DNA of 64,000 nt. Origin: Megalobrama amblycephala. Its lineage: Eukaryota; Chordata; Actinopteri; Cypriniformes; Xenocyprididae. Numbering within the stretch: the first letter of the stretch is position 1; the number at the start of each line of letters is the position of its first letter. Made by a program: the position numbers and the translations under genes. The notes beneath the pieces were generated by a model. It saw nothing but the letters and a program-made list of their open reading frames with translations. It searched no databases and had not been told where the DNA came from. The DNA is taken from contig NC_063065.1 of the NCBI RefSeq assembly GCF_018812025.1, positions 31,964,642-32,028,641 of the forward strand, in the 5' to 3' direction. Of this stretch, positions 1 to 13,230 are shown in pieces.

Positions 1-450
1 AATAAAATGTTTATTGAACAGGGTTAGGTGTAGGGAGGGCTTTATTGTCCCAATAATGTGGGATCCATTTAATAATTTTAATAAATGTAATCATTTCCAC
101 TATGTTATTATTGCATACCACTTAATGTACAACAACACTGAGGTGCAAATAGTGGCCAAGTGGAATGGATTTGAGGAAGCAGCAGCGTGGAAGTCAAGGC
201 TGTAGCTAAAACGTGGAATGGAGTTTAATTTATTAAGCATTCCTCAAGTCGAATAGATTTGACTGACGGCGCTCTAAAAAGTGAACAGACATATGCGCTG
301 AATTAGAGATGGTAAAAGTGAGTCTTAAAAAGTGGGTGAGTCTTGTCCCACCGATATATAATGGTTCGGACGCCCATGTATAGCTGTCTTAAACCATCAA
401 ACTTTTATTTTGATGGAAAAATGCAGGGAGCCCTTAAAGCTTCTCTTTTG
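1..450. other. Unassigned intronic sequence
   Basis: AT-rich sequence with no convincing gene or terminal repeat. It lies within abi1 intron 2. Confidence 0.5.
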
Positions 451-1305
451 TTAAAGGTGCCATCGAATGTTTTTTTACAAGATGTAACATAAGTCTAAGG
501 TGTCCCCTGAATGTGTCTGTGAAGTTTCAGCTCAAAATACCCCATAGATTTTTTTTAATTATTTTTTTTAACTGCCTATTTTGGGGCATAATTAGAAATG
601 CGCCGATTCAGGGCTGCTGGCCCTTTAATTGCTCATGCTCTCCGCCCACGGAGCTCGCGCTTGCCTTTAACAGTGCATAAACAAAGTTCACACAGCTAAT
701 ATAACCCTCAAAATGGATCTTTACAAAGTGTTTGTCATGCATACTGCATGCATGCATGCGTCGGATCATGTGACTATGGTATTTATTTGGCTGTTTACAT
801 TTGATTCTGAATGAATTTGAGGCTGTGATCCGTGAAACGATGGTAACTTTAACCACATTTAACAGTACATTAGCAACATGCTAACAAAACATTTAGAAAG
901 ACAGTTTACAAATATCACTAAAAATATCATGTAATCATGGATCATGTCAGTTATTATTGCTCCATCTGCCATTTTTCGCTGTTGTTCTTGCTTGCTTACC
1001 TAGTCTGATGATTCAGCTGTGCACAGATCCAGACGTTACTGGCTGCCCTTGTGTAATGCCTTGAACATGGGCTGGCATATGCAAATATTGGGGGCGTACA
1101 TATTAATGATCCCGACTGTTACGTAACAGTCGGTGTTATGTTGAGATTCGCCTGTTCTTTGGAGGTCGTTTAAATAAATGAGATTTATATAAGAAGGAGG
1201 AAACAATGGAGTTTGACACTCACTGTATGTCATTTCCATGTACTGAACTCTTGTTATTCAACTATGCCGACATAATTTCAATTTTTGAATCTAGGGCACC
1301 TTTAA
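451..1305 (-). mobile_element. TTAA-flanked TIR element, copy 1 (inverted relative to copy 2)
   Basis: It begins TTAAAGGTGCC and ends GGCACCTTTAA, so TTAA is present at both borders, as in piggyBac-type insertions. It is the reverse complement of 6875-7842 over most of its length but lacks an internal block corresponding to about 7338-7505. A 67-codon frame (1036-1239, minus) is shared with the other copy, but no transposase motif is seen, so it is probably non-autonomous. Confidence 0.75.
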
Positions 1306-2180
1306 GTGCTTCTCACTGCAAGTATGGGAAGATGGTTGACGCATGTTTTGTTCCCAAATGCAGGTTAAAGTGACCCAAAATCAGATCAGATGAAGAGAAC
1401 GCATTACTGCGATCTACTCTGAGACACTGGAAACACCGGCTGATAATGATCTACTTGCACGTAAAAACCCACTGACACGCACTTCACTTGTAATTTCATT
1501 TGCGACTAAATCGCATAGCGATTTCATTTTTAGTATGTGTCTTACAACAGGATGTATTAAGATGCATCATCTCAACATGAAGTGACTTCACACTGAGCTC
1601 ACTGGAGAATCATGTGAAAGAGCCTTTACTGTGTTATCTGTCACTTAGAAGATCATTTCCTATCTTAAGAAACTCAATGTACACTTTCTGCAGGCACGGT
1701 CCTGGAGCAATTTCTTGCTCAAGGGTCTTTCACCACCCACAGAAGACAACAAGAGGGTGCTTACTAAAACTGCTCGACAGTAAAAGAATGGTTGCCACCA
1801 AACTTGCTTCTCTCTGCACTTCTGAGGTCAAAAGGGTGTGATCTGTGTGACCTAAATGATCCCCAGTAGGGTTGTCACCGTAACAGTTTCAGCAGTCAAT
1901 ACCAATATTAAGTAAAATTCTTTTATTCAAAACCGCAGCAAAAACTGAACACACTTTTTTTTTAAAGAATAAATATATTAACATATTAAAACAATGAAAT
2001 ATAGCCCAAGTGTTTGTCAAATAAATAATAAATTAAAAGTTTGAATCATTAGTAAAATTAAAACAAATTACAATCAACAGAACAAAGATATTTAGTAAAT
2101 CAAATGTAAAACAAAACTACTTAACATGTAACAATGTTTACACTGCATTTCACATTTGATACCTACAGTTTAGGCTTAGA
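1306..2180. other. Unassigned intronic sequence
   Basis: Nothing recognisable. An AT-rich stretch (1870-2150) lies next to the LINE fragment and may be part of it. Confidence 0.4.
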
Positions 2181-2184
2181 TATT

Positions 2185-2880
2185 GCACAGAGCAATGAGA
2201 TAGCCTCATGAATATAGATTTGTGTGGCATAAAAGCGATACTTAATACCCAAATTTTGTAAGAGAAAACCAAGTGGGAATAAATAAAGACTAAAAAGTAA
2301 GGGTCCTAAAACAGAGCCCTGAGGGACGCCAGTAGAAACTGACCCAATATCAGACCTGTATTCCCCTAAAGCAACAAACTATCTCAAATAGGATCTAAAC
2401 CAGTTTAAGACGGTGCTGGAAATACCAAAAACTATTTTAAGGCGATTCAGTAAACGAGTATGATCTACAGTGATGAAAGTGGCAGTAATGTCTAAGAGAA
2501 TAAGAATAGTGGGAGATCCAGCATCAGAGGCCCAAAGTAAGTCATTAGTCACTTTAACCAGGGCCATTTCAATGCTATGAAATCTTCGAAAACTAACAGA
2601 AAGATGATTAAGCAACTGTAAAGCTACAACTCCTAAAACTTTAGCCAGGAAAGGAAGATTTGATATAGGTTGATAGTTATTTAATTGATCCAAATCTAAG
2701 ATGCGCTTTTTGAGTACCAGGGTAACATCAGCAATTTTTAATGCAGCTGAGACAACAACAGTACTTAAGGATTCGTTAATTATGTTAAGCACTGCTGGGC
2801 ACAAATGTTCACAACAAGACTTAAACCAGTAGGAAGGGGATCAAGTATGCAAGCAGTAATTATCTGAATCTGTAATTATA
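2185..2880 (-). pseudogene. L2-like LINE reverse transcriptase fragment
   Basis: Minus-strand frame 2379-2804 reads LNNYQPISNLPFLAKVLGVV, then HSIEMALVKVTNDLLWASDA, then ILILLDITATFITVDH and LNWFRSYLR, all hallmarks of the L2/CR1-group non-LTR reverse transcriptase. After an in-frame stop near 2380 the frame resumes with [20 protein letters not shown] and [10 protein letters not shown]. The catalytic FADD is damaged (FYATQ instead of YADDTQ), and D-to-I/T changes occur in the AFDTVDH motif, so the copy is dead. Only the palm region is present. Confidence 0.9.
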
Positions 2881-3509
2881 ATAAGCAGCTGCTGCTGAAA
2901 ACGGTTTCTTTGTATGGAAAGTTGCATGTTAGTTACTTGTGTTATTTTGCATTAAAAATGTTGTCTTCTCATTACCATTTGAGTGAGAGCACTGGCTCTG
3001 ATAGACACAAGCATACTAAGAGAGAGAGAGTGAGTGTGACAGAGAGAGAAGCCACATACATGCAAAGATGGTTGAAATAGAAACTGATGCGCTATGTTTA
3101 AATGGTTGTCGTAAATGACAGAAGATTTTCGGTTGAAGCACCTTTGAATAGTTTGAGTGTGTTGACATTAATAACTTGCTAAAAGGAGCATTCTGACTAA
3201 GACACATATTTGACCTGACATGCATGTAGCCATGCTAAAACTGCATGTGCTATTCACAGGAAAAACACATATACTGTACGCAAAGACAGCCCTTGTGTAC
3301 CAGATTGTGTCCAAACTTGATTTTACTGAAGGGTCAATGACATACTTTCATTTTGTTTGACAGAAACAACAAGAAAAAATATATTTTAAAACAATCTGTA
3401 TCCAATTTCTTAGAAATGTACTATTTTTATTCATTTATTAAAAACTTTTATACTATTTTCGAGTTTTCATTTGAATGACTATAAAAATGTCATGAGATAT
3501 AACAATCAA
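2881..3509. other. Unassigned intronic sequence
   Basis: It includes short (GA)n runs at 3019-3048. No gene or clear repeat end was seen. Confidence 0.4.
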
Positions 3510-4457
3510 CACTGTAAACGATAACGCTCAAAATACTTCATTGGTTCGAGAAGGACAATCTTAAAATAGTATTTTAGAACTTTTTTTATTTTGAGTTCAC
3601 GGCACTGACATATTTCAAGTAAACTGAACTGTTTCATTGTTTTGAGTTGTATGAACTCATTTCTTTTAATTTAAACTTAAGTTTAACTGAAACTGGGCTG
3701 GGATTTCTATTTCCCAGCATGCTTTGCCCATGGCACTTTAAATTGAGAGTGAATGCTAAAATTAAGTGTTATATGTTTTTTTTTTTTGTGCAAGGTTAAT
3801 GGTAAGGGAGATTTAGTAGTGATTAATGTTTTGTTATGCTAATTTAGAAGAGTTCCTGTTAATGTTTTTTTTGGAGAGTTACCGTCATGCTGACAAGTGG
3901 TGTATGCGGCTTGGTTTGAGAGGAACTAAGTTAAATATTTTAAGTTGTTGTACTCATTCAGAAAGTGCTAAACCACGCTATTATTAACATGTAAGCAAAT
4001 TAGCAAGTTGGCATTTTCTGAATTAGTTTGTTATAATATTTACATTGAGATGACCTGATAATTTTAATTTAAATGTATAAATTAGTGTACTCAAATATTT
4101 CAAGTTACGAACAATAAAAATGTATACAGAAGTACAAAATAAAAATCCTACTTAAACTTTGAGTTTCTCAACTTAAATTCTCATTCAACTTTGAGTTCTG
4201 ACAACTTATTAGGGTTTACAGATTCGATTTGCAAGAACTCAAATAAATAAGTTTATTAACTAAATCTTTTATGTTAATTGCTATCAAAATGTATAAGTAC
4301 AACTAACTCAGTACTTCAAGTTACGAGAAATTAACATTCATGAGTACTACAAACTCAAAACTTGATAGTTCTGCTTACTTAAAATTGGGAACATCATAAC
4401 TCAAATGTGATGAAACTGATTACCTCAATTTTTTCAATCTTATTCGGGTTTACAGTG
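3510..4457. mobile_element. Non-autonomous TIR element, 948 bp
   Basis: It begins CACTGTAAAC and ends GTTTACAGTG. The interior is AT-rich with many copies of ACTCAA/TTGAGT-type words in both orientations, typical of fish palindromic MITEs. No coding frame. Confidence 0.6.
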
Positions 4458-6874
4458 AAGTCAAAAGTAATAACACATTTTTGTCAAACCTTGGACATAT
4501 GTGAGAGTTCCAAAAAATAACTGGAAATATATTTAGTTGCACTTTATTTTACAGTATATCTACTTATTATGTGCTACTGGTTATTATAGTAAGTAAACAG
4601 CACATCTACAACAGGACCATATATTTAATATTCCTCAATGTGAAATTTATTTGAAATTTAACAGCATACAAATAAGTGAGTTTTGTGGAGAAGATAGACA
4701 AAAAGAGAGAGACTGTGATATAAGTCAGAGAGACAGTTTCACTTCAGCATCTGACAGGAAAAAAAAAAAAAAAAAGAAGCCGTTTCAGCAGTTTAACAAA
4801 GCGACCCAGGGGTGGCATGGCTTCCGGAAAAGCCAGCTATGCACAAACAGACAGACGTGATGTGCATATCTGTAGACAAGGGCTGAGCAACAGTGGCCTT
4901 TAGCACACACCCTAAACAACACACACCCACAACCATGGTTACACTCGGTTATGTCAATAGGACTGCCATGCCAGCATTTAATAATAGCGCAAAACCACAT
5001 GATTATTTCTGAAATGAGAAACGGACCACACCCTGATCTTTGGGTTAGTAGCCAATTTTTTTTATTCATTGTAAGTATTGGAGCCCCACAGGCTTAACGG
5101 CTTGTGAACCATCATTCGTAGCACACAACCAATACAATGCAGGAATAAACTAACCACGCATGCAACAGAACATGTGGAACGGCTCTTTGTCGCACACCCA
5201 GCGCTAAACGGAAACGCTTGGTGATTAAAAGCAAAGATGCAGCTCGGTTAGTTTAGACTGCAGCTCACTAACAACATTACGATCACAGCTGAAGGGTGAG
5301 GACAGGCACTCCCTTCACAGATTTACGGCTGTGTTATGCTCCATCTGGCTTTGGCTTCTCTCCGACAGGGTGACCACGAGTATCTGAGAGCAGCTATCTC
5401 TGCAGAGAGCCAGATGAACATTTACTGTGAGAAATATAAATGAGAAGCCTCTTCAAGATTAAGCCTTGACTTTGCAAATGATTGCAAAACGTATTTGGTT
5501 GTATATAACAACAACAACAAAAACTATTAATTAACCTCAAGTTGAATAAACATCTACATACATCTGTGCATACAAGTTGAGCCTTTAACCACACAAGATG
5601 TGTAAAAAATCCACTACAACTCAGTGGAAAGCTTAACAGACTTAATGGACTATCTAAATTTTTTCATTACTATAGAAGAAAATAGGAAAATACTCTGATA
5701 AGAAGGATTTAAGCTTTAAAAACAGTGAACAGCGAAAACAAGCATAATCTGCTGAGATGAATATAATCTCATGTCACTTCTGTTGGGAAATAAATTCAAG
5801 TGCACAAGCTTTATATGCCCAGGTTAGACACAATCAAGTGTAAAACGTTGAGGAATCGACAAAGGGTAGCTTCCCTTCAACTGAGAACTTAAAATGATAC
5901 TAGGCCCTAAATGTGTCTCGGTCTTCTTCTACTTGCCAATGCAGACAGATGATTTGTGCACAAATTGCGTGAGAGGCTTCCACTTCAGGATCAAACCACT
6001 GTAGGTCAAAATCATGTTACGGGGATAGTCTAAACAGCACCCCAATGCAAGGAACTTGATCTTTTCCAAATACATTGAAGTCTTCCCACTGGGAAATCCA
6101 TTGGAGATTTGTCGAACTGCTCCCTGTATCTCTAGCAGGAATAAGAAGTTTCAGAGACTTGTTGTAGGTTGTGTGGGAAGCAGGTTAAATTTGAGGTCCA
6201 GTCGGTCATGGAGTTGGGAAAAGTCACGTGATTGAACCCTCTGCCCCCTACTTAATTGTCACAATTCACACATAATCTCATTCCCATATGACACAGTTTG
6301 GCCAAACTTTATTGTCAGGAAACGGAGGGGGAGCAGGTCTTCCCTACAATCTCATCTCTGGAACTCCATTTCCTGTTTGGATGAAGCTCTACTGCCAAGA
6401 GCACACTAAGGCAGACAGTCAGGGGAGATGAAGACAGAGAGAGGCCAAAATAATTTGTAGTCGATCTTGTTAACTCAAAGTGGGGGGCTAAGTATTTACA
6501 CTTCACACGCAACAACCAAGAATGAAGAACTTCCCTGCATGGTAGGAATTCTGCAGCCAAGTACCATGTGCACTAAAACTAGCACTTTGGTTATAATAGT
6601 TAGAGATGCATCACAAAACAAAGCTTTTAGCTCATTAGAGGCTATGACCAGACAACTCAAAACTTGGAATTCTCTAACTTCCTACTTGAAAAAAAACTCA
6701 AGGATAGGCATGGACCATTTGTAAAGTTGGGATAATAAAACAATAAAACCCAACTTTGGTGAAAAACAGGGATGGTAGCACTGTTGTAGTACTCGAGACC
6801 AGGCTCCAGTCTTGAGTCTAATACCATATTTTCATGGTCTTGGTGTTCATGGTCTGTGCCAAGTTCGCATGACA
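4458..6874. other. Unassigned abi1 intron 2 sequence
   Basis: About 2.4 kb with no recognised repeat family and no coding frame with family resemblance. It contains a homopolymer A tract at 4759-4774. Confidence 0.5.
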
Positions 6875-7842
6875 TTAAAGGTGCCATCGAATGAAAAATT
6901 GAATTTACTTCGGCATAGTTGAATAACAAGAGTTCAGTACATGGAAATGACATACAGTGAGTCTCAAACTCCATTGTTTCCTCCCTCTTGTATAAATCTC
7001 ATTTGTTTAAAAGACCTCCGAAGAACAGGCGAATCTCAACATAACACTGACTGTTACGTAACAGTCGAAATCATTAATATGTATGACCCCAATATTTGCA
7101 TATGCCAGCCCATGTTCAAGGCATCAGACAAGGGCAGGACGTCTGGATGTGCACAGCTGAATCATCAGACTAGGTAAGCAAGCAAGGACAATAGCGAAAA
7201 ATGGCAGATGGAGCAATAATAACTGACATGATCCATGATTACATGATATTTTTAGTGATATTTGTGAATTGTCTTTCTAAATGTTTCGTTAGCATGTTGC
7301 TAATGTACTGTTAAATCTGGTTAAAGTTACCATCGTTTCTTACTGTATTCACGGAGACAAGAGCCGTCGCTATTTTCATTTTTTAAACACTTGCAGTCTG
7401 TATAATTCATAAACACAACTTCATTCTATATCAATCGCTCCAACAGTGTGTAATGTTAGCTTTAGCCCATTAGCTGCAGCTTAGCTACTATCAAACTCAT
7501 TCAGAATCAAATGTAAACATCCAAATAAATACTATACTTACATGATCCGACGCATGCATGACGAACATGTTGTAAAGATCCATTTGAGGGTTATATTCGC
7601 TGTGTGAACTTTGTAAATGCACTGTATTATAGTCAACAGCTCAGGGGGGCAGGGAGCGCGCGATTTAAAGGGGACGCAGCCTGAATCGGTGCATAGTTAA
7701 TGATGCCCCAAAATAGGCAGTTAAAAAAAATTAATTAAAAAAAAATCTATGGGGTATTTTGAGCTGAAACTTCACAGACACATTCAGGGGACACCTTAGA
7801 CTTATATTACATCTTGTAAAAAACGTTCAATGGCACCTTTAA
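6875..7842 (+). mobile_element. TTAA-flanked TIR element, copy 2
   Basis: It runs from TTAAAGGTGCC (6875) to GGCACCTTTAA (7842), 968 bp, and is the fuller copy of the family at 451-1305. The shared frame at 6941-7177 begins MEMTYSESQTPLFPPS. The terminal 100 bases also resemble elements at 35.6 kb and 44.0 kb (CTTCACAGACACATTC / GTTTGTGAAGTTTCAGC words). Confidence 0.75.
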
Positions 7843-8280
7843 TTCAAAACCAGGCTTCATTCGCCCCAAAAGAAAGCATATTTACACTGTCTGAATCATT
7901 CAGACCCTCTTTAGGTCTCTGTCTTGACTTGGACTCAACTTACTCTTGAAGGTTGGACTTCAAGAGTAACTTGAACACAGCATGATGGAAACTCTTTGAG
8001 GTAGAAAATTGGGAAATTTCAATTAAACTTCTCTCACCTTTCACTTTGTCTAGAACGCAACATGACGAATGTTTTGAAATCGGAAGTGGGAAATTAAGGA
8101 ATATTCCCACATCCAACTTTGTCTGGAAGGCCGCATAAATGACAACAATCAATAAATTCTCCAAAGTATCACCAAGAAGTAGCACCAAAAATTGAAGCTG
8201 CAATATGGAGCTTCAAGACGACAAGGAACAACGTTAACAACCCATTTCTACCATAAATTATAGGGTATAAATAGCAAGTA

Positions 8281-8442
8281 GGGCTGGGTAGAAAGACGAT
8301 ATATATCATTACCACGGTATAAAATGTCTATGAGATTGTGAGATCTTGTGTATATCGTGGCATGTAAATATTTAGCACTATTGACATATCATGATATATT
8401 TCGTTATTGTGAAATAAGAATTTGGTCATGTCGCCCACCCCT
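8281..8442. mobile_element. Short MITE, about 160 bp
   Basis: It starts AGGGCTGGGTAGAAAGACGA and ends CGCCCACCCCTAA. The short terminal similarity and internal GATATAT words are typical of small fish MITEs. Confidence 0.45.
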
Positions 8443-8469
8443 AATAGCAAGTAATAAAAAGATGCAGGG

Positions 8470-9320
8470 TGGGACTTTATAATACCCAGAATATCAAAAT
8501 CAACTGAAGGCGGCAGATCCTTTTCCTATTTAGCACCTAAACTCTGGAACAATCTTCCTAGCATTGTTCGGGAAGCAGACACACTCTGTCAGTTTAAATC
8601 TAGACTAAAAACACATCTCTTTGCTCTTGCATACACATAACACATTATCAATACATTAACATTTTTTCAAATCCGTTAAAGGATTGTTACGCTGCAATAA
8701 TTAGGTCGGCCGGAACCGAGAACATTTCCTATAACACTAGATATACCTGTACATCAGAATAAGAATGGCATCTACGCTAATATCAGTCTCTCTGCTTATC
8801 CTGAGGTTTGCCGGGTGCTGGATCCAGGCCGTATCCAGATCAGATGGAGAACCTGTGTCTGGACCGGACTACAACGTAGCCCAGGAGACAATGGGCCTAC
8901 AGATCCAGTTCTGGCTGCATCTATAATTCAGATTTTTAAATCTCTGTATCCGCTTACATATATTTATATATAATCTATTTTTAATCTCTATAATAAAAAT
9001 GTATAATTTAGATTTTGATCTCCATATCCATTTACATATATTATATATATCTTCCAAGGGGTTTTTTCCCTCCTAGGACTTTTTTCCCCAGTGTTAGCAC
9101 GCTGGGTTTTTCTCCTAGGGGTTTTTTTCCACCCCTGGGAGTCAGCCGACATTGGCTTAATGTAGCACCATCTTGTATATGTTACATATTACCACGCTTG
9201 CTTGTACAGCTTATTTTTAACCACTTCTCTTTTTTCTGTGCTTCTAATATGTAAAGCTGCTTTGAAACAATTACCAATTGTAAAAAGCGCTATATAAATA
9301 AATTTGACTTGACTTGACTT
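8470..9320 (+). mobile_element. 3' end of an L2-like LINE
   Basis: Frame 8512-8640 encodes GRSFSYLAPKLWNNLPSIVR and on to KTHLFALAYT-stop, the conserved C-terminus of fish L2-group ORF2. It is followed by a roughly 670-base 3'UTR ending in AAAGCGCTATATAAATAAA and a (TTGACTTGAC)-type tail at 9303-9320. The 5' part is truncated, as usual for target-primed insertions. Confidence 0.88.
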
Positions 9321-10139
9321 GGCCCAAGCCTAGTTATGAACGGGGCCCACTAAGGTCCTCTAAGGTCATCTAAGGTGGCTTCTCCACCAGTCGCTGATGG
9401 GATACGCATGGAACCATTTCTAAGTAAGCTGCTTCAGAACTCCATTCAGAGCTTCCTTTAATTAGTCATCTCTGTAGTCCCTCAGATGCAACAGACAAAC
9501 ACGGATTTACTTGCAGCTATGAAGAGAGAAAACAGCAAAATGAGACTCCTAGTGTGTTGCCAAGTCTTTAGCTGGCCAGACAAAGCTCTGACTGTTCACA
9601 GTCTCTTAGCAGCCACTTCATGCACTGGTCTAGGTAGCAGCACTTCAGCCTCCCACGCTCAGGGTCAGGGCCGGCTCCAATTCGTGATAACACAACTCAA
9701 AATATTCAGTACAGATCTGTGATGAAAACAGTGAACTCCAGACCTGGCATGCTGGCCCATTAGTCTGCTGCACTGATGTTCTAATCTAATTTGGCCACAT
9801 GCTGGCAGTGCGGTCTGTCTAATAGGCAGCCAGAGGAAGAGGGAAGAGTGAGAAATGCTGTAAAGATGGAAACATCCTCTGTCAGCAAAGCTCTGGGTGT
9901 GCCTCAGCCGAGAGATTAGAGCCACTTTACAGCCATTAGTCACCTTCCAGTAGGAACAGTGCAGTCATGACTGATCTGCAGCAATCAGCACTGAGGCTAC
10001 AGTATTACAGTTTGTTTCTGGAGCTACTACAATTATCAGAGTTGAATGATCAATTGATATGTCTCAGTTTGTCTAAAATATAGGAGTGAGAAACTTTAAA
10101 CACGTGGCCTCTATGACATGAGTGACCAGTGGACCATTT
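9321..10139. other. Non-repetitive segment in abi1 intron 2
   Basis: It has more balanced base composition than its surroundings and no recognised repeat. No coding frame resembles a known family. It is a candidate for conserved non-coding sequence only by absence of repeats; conservation was not tested. Confidence 0.35.
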
Positions 10140-10815
10140 GCACGGTTACTTCCTGGTTTTTGTTAAGCCAGCTTGGGTATTTCCAGTGAACTGTTAGCTG
10201 TCATTCTGTACATCAACACAAAACCATCAATGGTTGACTTTTTAATGTTGTATTTATATTTTAATGCAGTTATCACACTTGCCTAATTTTCCAATAAACC
10301 AGTTTTATTGATTGCAATAAAGACGAAGCTAATGGTAGACACGCACACGCAACATTTTTCCAGCACTTCAAATGTTATTTTTAATGTGATGAACAAAAAC
10401 ATTATTTGTTCATCCTTCTAAGATTGTCCACATTTGTAAAACCGAACGTTTCAAGATGTAGGAAGTCCAACATTTGATAGAAAACACTTATTTAAAAATA
10501 AAAAAGACATTATACTATAACCATCAAATGGCAGCAGAGGACCATTTATTAGGCATTTCCTGTAATAGTTTTTCACTCAGTTTCACTTTTGAATAAATAT
10601 TAAACATTATAAAATCACTAGGTTCAAAAATACATTTTGTCAAGGTGAAGTATGAAGTACTCACGACATCTCATGAAAAACAATAACTTTTCTTGTGAAT
10701 GAATTACAAAGAAAGCAATTGATGATTCAATCATCAATGATTGACACTCTTATGTGAAAACTCACATTTTGTTCAATGAATCTAACTAAAGTGCTCAATA
10801 AAACTTTAATTTACA
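10140..10815 (+). repeat. Dispersed repeat, intact copy (partner at 50.0-51.35 kb)
   Basis: The sequence from CTTCCTGGTTTTTGTTAAGC to GTGCTCAATAAA closely matches 50003-50460 plus 51290-51345. The second copy is split by another element, so this one is the uninterrupted reference. No coding content. Confidence 0.75.
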
Positions 10816-11999
10816 GTGCACTGCTCCATTCAGCTCCCGGATGGCCACTGTCCTGCAGAGTTTAGCTCCAAAACAACTGCCTGGAAGTATCTAGTGATCC
10901 CGAAGACCTATATTAGCTAGTTCGGGTATTTTATTAATCTCCGAAGGTGGCCCTCCAAGAATAAGATTTGGCACTACTGAACTATGGCGTTGACAGGTTT
11001 TGCTCAATTAACAGTACGCAACACATGAGCTGCCACTCATTGGTGATATAGTGTGCAGTAGCATTTGACAATGGCACATGATGGCATGGGTTGCAAATCC
11101 TGTGCAACAAACCCACGATAACCTTAGAAATTCACCGTGCTCTTTTCAATATTTGTGGAAGTTTACTTGAGGTTTTGTGTGTGTGTGGGATTGGCAGCAA
11201 GCAAAGCATACCATTCCATCTCTGCTTTTTGTGGACTGATTCATCCATCACTGAGTAAGTTTTCCCCCAAACTTTAATACAACACGCTACAACAGAAAGC
11301 TTTCTCACAGACAGCACCCTGTTTTCAACATAACTGTCCTGTTATTCTCATCTCCATCTTTGGAGAGAATCCTGATTGACACTGTAAGTGGAGGGTGTGT
11401 GTGAAGAACTGGATGTGAGAACAGGCCTCTGTTGACCCTGTAAATAAGCCTGTCTTACAGCCATTCATAAAGCCCACTGTGATTCCCAGACAACTCATAT
11501 GAATGGAGACGAGACCTGAAAATACACTCCACTGTACGGCAATTAATCCCATCAACACCTGCTGATTAAAGTTCTAATATGATTGGCAGATTATATCAGT
11601 CTAATAACTCTAGGTTTAGCACTTCACAGTGGGCAGTGTTTGTGCTATGAGGGTGAGAAAAACAGAATTGGTATTTGCCAAATAAGAGATCTATTGCTAA
11701 TTGTTACTCAAAACAAGCCTAATCGTGTTTCGGGGCGGGGGGGGGGTTCCCCTGGTAAAATTCATACTTTGTATGTGAAGGTCGCACATGCGCATTTAAT
11801 TTTTTTTTGCAGTAATTAGTTTACTGCACAAGGTTGCAACCGTGCCCTTCATACCCACAAGGTAGTCAAAGAAAAACTGCATAAACAGAACAGAGCGGAA
11901 CGCATGCAAGCTACAGCGACAATGGAGGCCTATATAGACGACCATCATTTGTACAACTCTAGCATGAAAGAATACAAAGATATTTACATGGGTTGTAAC
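10816..11999. other. Unassigned intronic sequence
   Basis: No gene seen. A G-run (GGGGCGGGGGGGGGG type) lies at 11731-11746. Confidence 0.4.
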
Positions 12000-13075
12000 C
12001 GGGTGTGTCTCATACATCCTGAAAAGTGAAGCTGCGGGCTCTTTGATCGCCCCCTGGAGGCTGGATGCAGTACAGGTCATAAACCCCGCCCTCTCAATGC
12101 AGTCGAATGAGACTTCAGTGAAAACTTAAAAATAAATTCTGCTTCAAATAAAACTTTCTGAAAGATGGTTTTGATCATTTAAGGTAGTTGTTATCACGCT
12201 GATATATATTCAATTGTTCGTTTTTGTGATGATTTAGATTTTAGCTAGCAATTTGATGCTATAAAAACGGGGCGTGTCGTCATGATTCGAAGTTGATTGA
12301 CAGCTTGTCTGAGGACTGTCAGAGCTTCAAGGGGAGATTGAAGATGTATTAACTAACTGTTAATTTTCGATTTCTTTGTTATTTAACACCAACAAAATGA
12401 GTTGTTCAGCAGTAAACTGTACTAACCGACCTACAGGATCTGACGGATATCTGAACTTTTTTTCTGTAACATTAAATGTGGGCGTTATAAGCTAATTAAT
12501 AAATGTTATTAGTTAAGATAACACACCTAATGTTAACCATGTCGGGAAAAAGCAGGTGATCGTTATCTGGCAGTTACTTATTATTTTTATGGGTATAAAA
12601 TAATAATTAGCAGGACAAAACTAATGATAGCCTACTCTAATTACAGCAATCGATCTCCTGTAACGTTAGTTGAACTTGATTTAAAATGGCAGGACCGTTT
12701 CTGACGATTAAGAGTTGTTTCTAGTGGCATATTATATTGATTTTATCTACTGAATTTGCTGTTTCAAAAATATTATTGCTCTAGAAACAGAATAGCCTAT
12801 TATTTTATAGGTAGACTTTTAAATTGTGTATAATTTTTATAGTCTATTTAAAATACATGAATGATGATGCAGTCGTCTGGGGCGGAAGTTTGATATCGCG
12901 ACTCCGCCTCCGGCTCCACTGACGATTCCTTCTGCGCATGCCCAGGCTCCAAACTTTTTTTTTTTTGACGTATTGCGTAACGTGTCAGCGCCCATTCATC
13001 AGCCCATTTTGGCTTCAGTTCAATACAATGGAAGGAAGCGGCGTCGCGTCGTCCATCTTTTTTTACAGTCTATGG
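12000..13075 (+). mobile_element. Transposon remnant carrying a THAP-like exon
   Basis: Approximate borders run from GGGTTGTAACCGGGTGTG to TTTTTACAGTCTATGG, sequence typical of a common cyprinid dispersed repeat. Inside, an ATG at 12397 opens MSCSAVNCTNRPTGSDGYLN, the start of a THAP zinc finger (C-x4-C, then CTNR). See the separate entry. Confidence 0.5.
12397..12495 (+). pseudogene. THAP-finger N-terminus fragment
   Basis: The frame has 32 codons and then TAA. M-S-C-S-A-V-N-C-T-N-R matches the invariant beginning of THAP domains (zinc-binding Cys at 3 and 8). The distal C-x2-H half and the AVPTIF box are absent; a possible splice donor (TCTGTAAC) lies at 12468-12475. THAP fingers occur in P-element-like transposases and in host THAP proteins; the repeat setting suggests transposon origin. 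Confidence 0.6.
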
Positions 13076-13230
13076 TTGTAACTCATGGCGAGAGATTGCT
13101 CAAAACTGTGCATGCGTCGAACGGCTGTGTACGCGTACGAGTCAAGTGAAGTATACTTTGCAAGGCTGTGCATGTATGCAAGCATATGCGTAAAAAACAA
13201 AGTTTACCCAGGGTGTAGCGAAGCGCTGAG

